Source: DASVEE01 sp036399695
Lineage (GTDB): Bacteria > Acidobacteriota > Thermoanaerobaculia > Gp7-AA8
NCBI GenBank assembly: GCA_036399695.1
Contig: DASWMP010000364.1
Location: 1-6,994, forward strand
Length of the DNA stretch: 6,994 nucleotides
Reading direction: 5' to 3'
The stretch's first letter is position 1. Each line of letters begins with the position of its first letter. Below are positions 1 through 6,994 of the stretch, piece after piece. The position numbers were made by a program, and so were the translations under genes. The notes beneath the pieces were generated by a model. That model made no database searches and had not been told where the DNA came from. It worked only from the letters and a program-made list of their open reading frames with translations.

Positions 1-44
1 CAGCGTGCCCGCGGGTGCCCGATATTCGGCGGAATCTGAATGTG

Positions 45-66
45 GGACAGACACTCCTGTCTGTCC
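45..66 (+). repeat. 22-nt palindromic repeat, copy 1 (loop CTCC)
   Basis: The sequence has arms GGACAGACA and TGTCTGTCC around a CTCC loop, giving a perfect 9-bp stem. The same unit occurs twice more in the window, at 5694-5715 and 5732-5753. All three copies are intergenic. The base run ATGT just upstream is also found in copy 3 when that copy is read in the same orientation, so the repeat unit probably extends a few bases beyond the palindrome. Confidence 0.85.
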
Positions 67-80
67 GCGCCCGCGGGCGC
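67..80. repeat. Perfect 14-nt GC palindrome beside repeat copy 1
   Basis: GCGCCCGCGGGCGC is identical to its reverse complement and starts at the base after the 22-nt repeat. It could form a second hairpin or act as a symmetric binding site. In DNA this GC-rich a palindrome of this kind can also arise by chance. The copies after lon do not have it. Confidence 0.5.
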
Positions 81-584
81 CGGTTCATCGACGGCAGAAC
101 CAAGGGAGTAGATCGAAACGCACCGTTTTGAGACACCCTCCTTTCGCCACCGCATTCCGAGACTACGGTTCTGTGGGGTGGGCCGCCCTCTCCAGCAGAT
201 CCACTGTCTTTCCACCCTCCACCTCTGCGCGCAGGATGTCGTAGGTCCACTTGCCGTCCGTCTTGGTGCCGCGGACCTGCAGTTTCGCTTTGCCTTTTGG
301 GCCGGTGAGGGGGACGGTGATGTCGGCGAAGCCGTCGTCGTTGTTGAGGCGGATCGTGCCGCTGTTCGACCAGCCGGTTTCCATCGGTGTGCCGAGCGCC
401 TCGGCCAGCTCCGGGTTCGCCTGCGCAATGCGCAGGGCGTCGCCGTAGGGAGTGCTGTTCTTCACCGCCGTGAACGCGACGCCGGCGATTGCCACCACGA
501 ACACACCAATCCCGACGATGAACAGCAGGCAGCCGGCGGGCACCAGCCACTTCCAGTTGCGGGCGAACCAGTTCGTGCGGGGGA

Positions 585-1557
<973 letters not shown>

Positions 1558-1559
<2 letters not shown>

Positions 1560-2631
1560 GGTGGGGGGCGGGCGTGTAAACTCGCCGCGTTTGAAACGCA
1601 TTCTCCAGCTCGCGTTCATTGCGGCCCTGACGATCTTTTTTCTCTGGCTTTTCCTGCGGAACGCGGACCTGGCGGGCGTCGGGCGGCTGCTGAGGACGAC
1701 CAGCATCGGCTGGGTCATGATCGGGTTCGTCGCCAACTTCTGCGCGCTGCTGCTGCGAACTGTCCGCTGGCAGACAATTCTCGACGCCGACAACCCGCCG
1801 CCGTTCTACGCGACGTTCTTCGCCAATACGGTCGGATTCATGCTGTCGATCATCCTGCCGATCCGTGCCGCGGACGTGGCTCGTCCGGCCCTGCTGGCCC
1901 GCCGGACCACCCACCGCTTCGCCGGCGCCCTCGGCACGGTGCTGACCGAGCGGGTGCTCGATCTGACGGCCATCCTGCTGCTCTTCATCACGTTCGCCGT
2001 GCTGCGGTGGAACCAGTACTCGCACGATCCGTTCGTGGCCCGCTGGTTCTTCATCGTGAAGACGGGAGCCATCGTCTCGGCGGTCCTGCTCGGCGCCCTG
2101 ACGTTCCTCGTCACCGGCCTTTTCTTCTTCCGCCACGTCATCCGCCGCATGCACGAGACGCTCGGAAAGCTGCTGCCGAAGCGCTTCCGCGCCCCCTGGA
2201 TGCAGTTTTTCGACAGCTTCGCCTCCACGACCGAGCTGGCCAACCATCCCCGCGCCTTCGTGAAGGTGCTGTTCTGTACCGCGTCCATCTGGCTGTGTCT
2301 CACGGCGCAGTTCTGGTTCGCCACCCAGGCCGTGCACCATCCGCTGCCGTTCGACTCCAGCTTCTTCGTCACCGGCGTGACGACCGTCGGCCTGGCCATC
2401 CCGACGCCGGGCGGCGTGGGCGGTTTTCACAAGGCCTGTCAGCTCGTGCTGGTGAACTTCTACCGCTTCAGCGTCGACCTCTCGGTGGCCGTGGCGGTGC
2501 TGTTCCACCTCATCGGCACGGCGCCGGTGCTGGTCACGGGGCTGATCCTCTTCGCCAGGGAAGGGCTGCAATGGCGGGACGTGACGTCGGCGAAAGATGG
2601 CGATACCTCTACCAAAGAGCAGGACGCCTGA
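1558..2631 (+). CDS. UPF0104 / lysylphosphatidylglycerol synthase transmembrane-type integral membrane protein
   Basis: The product is 357 residues with about seven or eight hydrophobic spans, near 15-33, 50-68, 88-101, 124-150, 168-191, 235-255, 268-283 and 305-333. It has the marks of the MprF-like N-terminal membrane domain family: an R-W pair after the second span (Arg70-Trp71), an N...LPIR segment (90-103), ERVLD (131-135) and IPTPGGVGG (281-289). Members resemble the flippase half of MprF and are often linked to lipid or glycan transfer. The C-terminal aminoacyl-transferase half of MprF is absent, as is usual in this family, so lipid movement is inference only. After the PGG motif this protein has Phe-His, where I recall many relatives having a Glu. 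The start is uncertain: ATG 1558, GTG 1561 and TTG 1591 are all in frame, none with a Shine-Dalgarno site. TTG 1591 would begin LKRILQLAF and has a -10-like TAAACT 8 nt upstream. Confidence 0.88.
1577..1582 (+). promoter_or_regulatory. Possible -10 element for the membrane-protein gene
   Basis: TAAACT matches the sigma-70 -10 consensus at four of six positions and is preceded by GTG. It lies 8 nt before an in-frame TTG (1591). If real, the transcript would begin at or next to that TTG and the gene would start there rather than at ATG 1558. I see no convincing -35 element, so this rests on spacing and resemblance. Confidence 0.25.
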
Positions 2632-2646
2632 CCCTCCGGTCTGTGA

Positions 2647-2652
2647 TATACG
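2647..2652 (+). promoter_or_regulatory. Possible extended -10 element before nrdR
   Basis: TATACG preceded by TGA fits the TGn extension of an extended -10 promoter and matches the hexamer at four of six positions. It sits 9 nt before the nrdR ATG, in the 30-nt gap after the membrane-protein gene. There is no good -35 and no Shine-Dalgarno site in the gap. Read-through from the upstream gene is an equally good explanation of nrdR expression. Confidence 0.25.
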
Positions 2653-2661
2653 GCCTCGCTG

Positions 2662-3111
2662 ATGCGTTGCCCGTTCTGTGGAAATCTCGAAGACCGGGTC
2701 GTCGATTCGCGCGAAAGCCGCGAAGGTGAAGTGATTCGCCGCCGGCGCGAGTGCACGGCGTGCGAGCGGCGATTTACGTCCTACGAGAAGATCGAAGTCC
2801 CGACGTTTCAGGTCGTGAAACGCGACCAGCGGCGGGAGGCGTACGACCGCACGAAGCTGATGCGCGGACTGCAGATCGCCTGCAGGAAGCGTCCGGTGCC
2901 GCAGGCGGAGCTCGAGCGCGTGGCCGATTCGATCGAAGCGACGATGCAGGACTCGGGCGACCGGCGCGAGATTTCGAGCCAGGAGCTCGGCACGCTCGTC
3001 ATGGAGCGGCTGCGCCAGCTCGATCCCGTGGCCTATGTCCGGTTCGCATCCGTTTACAGGAGATTCGAAGACGTGGATGCCTTTGTGAAGGAGTTACATC
3101 GTCTGAAGTAG
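2662..3111 (+). CDS. nrdR: Transcriptional repressor NrdR
   Basis: The product is 149 residues, the standard NrdR length. It begins with the family's zinc ribbon: MRCPFCG with Cys3 and Cys6, then Cys31 and Cys34 in RRECTACERRFTSYE. The ATP-cone domain follows from about 49 to 139, starting with the characteristic VVKRDQRREAYDRTKL. NrdR represses ribonucleotide reductase operons and senses adenine nucleotides (ATP and dATP) through the cone. Targets are recognised by paired NrdR boxes; I see no such pair and no reductase gene in this window, so its targets lie elsewhere. The start is firm because the zinc-binding CPFC must follow the initiator closely. The gene lies 30 nt after the membrane-protein stop and 59 nt before lon. 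Confidence 0.97.
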   Translation: MRCPFCGNLEDRVVDSRESREGEVIRRRRECTACERRFTSYEKIEVPTFQVVKRDQRREAYDRTKLMRGLQIACRKRPVPQAELERVADSIEATMQDSGDRREISSQELGTLVMERLRQLDPVAYVRFASVYRRFEDVDAFVKELHRLK

Positions 3112-3159
3112 CGGGAACAGCCATTGCAGACTAGACGCTTGAGGTTCCCCCGCACGTAC

Positions 3160-3165
3160 GAGAGG
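3160..3165 (+). promoter_or_regulatory. Shine-Dalgarno site of lon
   Basis: GAGAGG ends five bases before the ATG at 3171, a good ribosome-binding site. It fixes the lon start. It also stands out, because none of the other gene starts in the window has a comparable site. Confidence 0.75.
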
Positions 3166-3170
3166 TCGAA

Positions 3171-5639
<2,469 letters not shown>

Positions 5640-5647
5640 ACGATCAA

Positions 5648-5682
5648 GGGCGCGCCGCAAGGCGCGCCCCAGTTGTTTGTTT
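5648..5682 (+). terminator. Rho-independent terminator of lon
   Basis: A perfect 9-bp GC stem (GGGCGCGCC and GGCGCGCCC) closes a GCAA loop, a stable GNRA-type tetraloop. It is followed by CAGTTGTTTGTTT, a T-rich though interrupted tail. It starts 8 nt after the lon stop codon. On the other strand it lacks a U-rich tail, so it should mainly serve lon and not the convergent bioY. Confidence 0.85.
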
Positions 5683-5693
5683 GAGATTGTTGT

Positions 5694-5715
5694 GGACAGA
5701 CACTCCTGTCAGTCC
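5694..5715 (+). repeat. 22-nt palindromic repeat, copy 2 (loop CTCC, one arm mismatch)
   Basis: It has the same arms and CTCC loop as copy 1, except for an A at 5711 where copy 1 has T, which breaks one stem pair. It lies between the lon terminator and the end of bioY, 16 nt from the oppositely oriented copy 3. Confidence 0.85.
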
Positions 5716-5731
5716 GGTTCTCTGGTGCACG

Positions 5732-5753
5732 GGACAGACAAGAGTGTCTGTCC
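5732..5753 (-). repeat. 22-nt palindromic repeat, copy 3 (inverted, loop AGAG)
   Basis: The perfect 9-bp arms GGACAGACA and TGTCTGTCC enclose AGAG. Read on the minus strand the loop is CTCT and the flanking ATGT of copy 1 is also present, so this copy is inverted relative to copies 1 and 2. Besides its own hairpin it can pair with copy 2 at 20 of 22 positions around a 16-nt loop (5716-5731). It begins 14 nt beyond the bioY stop codon in the direction of transcription, and could act as that gene's terminator or 3' stabilising structure. Confidence 0.85.
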
Positions 5754-5767
5754 TACATAGAGGTGCG

Positions 5768-6349
5768 TTAAACGCGGGAAATCAGCTTCTGCGCGTACGG
5801 CACCATCGTGGCGCCGAGCACCACTTTCACGATGTCCGCAACGACGAACGGCGCCACGCCCAGCCCGAAGGCCGTTTCAGGCGACGTCAGCGCCGCCAGC
5901 CAGGACCAGCCGCCCAGGTAAATCACGCCGAGGGCGCAGAGCATGGCAGGAATCGCCCGAAGGATGCTCGAGCCCCAGCCGCGCTCGGACAGCCGTCCGG
6001 CTACCCAGGCCGCGACCGGATACGAATAGAGGTAGCCGGCGGTGGCGCCGAGGAGCCAGGCCGGGCCGGAGTGGCCCTGCGTGAAGACCGGGAGGCCGCT
6101 GAGGCCTTCCAGAAGGTAGAGCGTGGCAGCGGCGGCGCCCCGGGTCGAGCCGAGCGCGATCCCGATGAGGATCACGGCCAGAGGCTGCAACGTCATCGGG
6201 ACGGGGCTGAACGGAAGCGGAATCGCCACCTGGGCCGAGATCGCAATCAGCGCGCTCGCGCCGACGACCAGCAGCACGTTCAAAGCCGCGCTGCCGCGTA
6301 TCACGCGATCAATCAGAACCGACGGGATGGTGATCGTTTTCTCCTGCAT
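5768..6349 (-). CDS. bioY: Biotin transporter substrate-binding subunit BioY
   Basis: The product is 193 residues, the usual BioY size, with about six hydrophobic segments (roughly 22-41, 53-68, 70-86, 97-119, 130-152 and 160-185). BioY is the membrane S component that captures biotin for an ECF transporter. Recognisable marks are AQVAIPLPFSPVPMTLQPLAV (split at 39-59), the YLLEGLSGLPVF loop (78-89), GATAGYL (101-107; many relatives have GPTGGYL) and a C-terminal ADIVK (171-175). No gene for the EcfA ATPases or EcfT lies next to it, so it either uses a shared module encoded elsewhere or works alone, as has been proposed for some solitary BioY proteins. The start at 6349 gives a normal N-terminus. 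It has no Shine-Dalgarno site, but a -10-like element lies 6 nt upstream. It converges with lon and diverges from the lipoprotein gene. Confidence 0.95.
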   Translation of the reverse strand: MQEKTITIPSVLIDRVIRGSAALNVLLVVGASALIAISAQVAIPLPFSPVPMTLQPLAVILIGIALGSTRGAAAATLYLLEGLSGLPVFTQGHSGPAWLLGATAGYLYSYPVAAWVAGRLSERGWGSSILRAIPAMLCALGVIYLGGWSWLAALTSPETAFGLGVAPFVVADIVKVVLGATMVPYAQKLISRV

Positions 6350-6355
6350 CGGGAC

Positions 6356-6361
6356 AAGATA
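6356..6361 (-). promoter_or_regulatory. Possible extended -10 element of bioY
   Basis: On the minus strand TGA-TATCTT matches the extended -10 pattern: the TGn motif plus four of six hexamer bases. Only six bases separate it from the bioY ATG, so a transcript from it would start at or almost at the start codon. I find no good -35. No biotin-repressor-like inverted repeat is evident in the 50-nt gap. Confidence 0.35.
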
Positions 6362-6399
6362 TCACGCGTATGGCGATGAGTTTGCTACCGTCCCACGAC

Positions 6400-6993
6400 A
6401 TGCCGAATCAACGTTCGCTATTCGCCGTGCTGGCCGTCGCTCTGATGGTGCTGGGGTGCCAGGCTCCGGAGCCGATCACCGAAGCCAAGGCCCGCGAGAT
6501 CATCGGTCCGCACATGCAGCGCCGCGAGCCGACGTACGCGGAGGTCCCGCAGAAGGTCTGGTGGGGCCCGTCGGCGCCGAAGGACGAGTACGACGGCCTG
6601 GCCGTGCAGACGCTGCGCAAGCTCGAGCAGGCCGGCCTCGTCACGGTGCAGGAAACGACCCGCCCCGACGGCGGCATGGAGTACGTCGCCAAGGTGACGA
6701 AGAAGGGGTTCCCGCTCCTCGGTACGGCCCCGAGCATGCGCGGCCCCGTCTACCGCGGCCAGATCTGCGTGAAGGTCTTCGACACCATCCGCAACTTCCA
6801 GAAGCACCCCACCGAGCCGACCGTCGGCCACGCGGAAGTCGTCTGGCACTACGACGGCGCCACGCCGCTGTACCCGCTGTTCGACACGAAGATCAACAAG
6901 CCGCTGAAGAAGCCGTTCGTGTCGTTCGTGGCGTTCTGGTACGACAAGCACCAGTGGAAGTTCGAAGTGAACGTGCGCACGACGGAGGGGTAG
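6400..6993 (+). CDS. Predicted lipoprotein of unknown function
   Basis: The product is 197 residues and I do not recognise the family. The N-terminus is a lipoprotein signal: MPNQR, a hydrophobic stretch (7-18), then VLGC with the lipidated Cys20. I chose ATG 6400 because it gives a normal signal length; ATG 6370 would add ten residues ahead of the charged region. Residues 66-103 (DGLAVQTLRKLEQAGL, a short loop, then YVAKVTKKG) look like a winged-helix fold, odd in an exported protein. The C-terminal part has one more cysteine (Cys123 in GQICVKVFD), VVWHYDGATPLYPLFD and a final strand-rich FVAFWYDKHQWKFEVNV. The layout reminds me of small exported proteins in other phyla with a helix-wing segment followed by a one-cysteine beta domain, but that is weak memory. 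The gene diverges from bioY across 50 nt and its stop is one base from the window end. Confidence 0.8.
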   Translation: MPNQRSLFAVLAVALMVLGCQAPEPITEAKAREIIGPHMQRREPTYAEVPQKVWWGPSAPKDEYDGLAVQTLRKLEQAGLVTVQETTRPDGGMEYVAKVTKKGFPLLGTAPSMRGPVYRGQICVKVFDTIRNFQKHPTEPTVGHAEVVWHYDGATPLYPLFDTKINKPLKKPFVSFVAFWYDKHQWKFEVNVRTTEG

Positions 6994-6994
6994 G

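Larger units (their letters stand above)
1..162. other. Non-coding segment downstream of the Coa1-family gene
   Basis: No reading frame here has support. The one frame that crosses it runs antisense into the Coa1-family gene and resembles no family I know. The segment contains a copy of the dispersed 22-nt palindrome, a 14-nt GC palindrome directly after it, and a weak inverted repeat at 114-130 (CGAAACG, 3-nt loop, CGTTTTG, with one G-T pair). That last repeat lies where a terminator for the minus-strand gene pair could be, but it has no T-tract. The gene beyond position 1 is not visible. Confidence 0.6.

Noticed and set aside
1560..1793. N-terminal extension of the deacetylase by 78 residues
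   Set aside because: The extension is basic, Ser/Arg/Thr-rich and antisense to the membrane-protein start. The natural start of the family fold is MLKIYTDD at 1559.
5694..5753. The two repeat copies as the start of a CRISPR array
   Set aside because: There are only two copies, in opposite orientation, with a 16-nt gap and no cas genes. They are self-complementary intergenic elements.
5681..6379. A 232-codon plus-strand frame opposite bioY
   Set aside because: It is Arg-rich, has no motifs, and begins inside the lon terminator tail and repeat pair. BioY on the other strand is clear.

Overview
The window is a GC-rich bacterial chromosome segment that is almost entirely coding and reads as housekeeping sequence. 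It has seven credible genes and no transposase, integrase, CRISPR array, rRNA or tRNA that I can see. The GC content, the Lon and NrdR sequences, the short intergenic gaps and the dispersed GGACAGACA palindromes would fit an uncultured Acidobacteriota-type lineage. That placement is inference from general impression, not from a marker gene or a database search.

Layout. Positions 1-162 are non-coding and hold one copy of a 22-nt palindromic repeat beside a perfect 14-nt palindrome. Positions 163-1559 carry two minus-strand genes with overlapping ends: a class II-type histone deacetylase/acetylpolyamine amidohydrolase homologue, then a small one-membrane-span Coa1-family protein. From 1558 the plus strand carries a UPF0104 (lysylphosphatidylglycerol synthase transmembrane-type) membrane protein, then nrdR (2662-3111) and lon (3171-5639). 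A strong hairpin terminator follows lon. A convergent gap of 128 nt then holds two more copies of the 22-nt repeat in inverted orientation. Next come bioY on the minus strand (5768-6349) and, divergent from it, a predicted lipoprotein of unknown function (6400-6993) that ends one base before the window edge.

Function. The genes do not form one pathway. NrdR controls ribonucleotide reductase transcription in response to nucleotide state, Lon is the ATP-dependent quality-control protease, and BioY is the biotin-binding subunit of an ECF transporter. The deacetylase/Coa1 pair is probably one transcription unit, since the reading frames overlap by 31 nt. The membrane protein, nrdR and lon lie close together on one strand and may be partly co-transcribed, although lon has the only good Shine-Dalgarno site among them.

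Points of most interest: the repeat family, whose pair after lon can fold into one long hairpin; the divergent deacetylase and membrane-protein genes, whose start codons share the palindrome CATG; and several starts that lack a Shine-Dalgarno site but have a -10-like element 6-9 nt upstream, which hints at leaderless transcripts. I found no convincing new multi-gene system.
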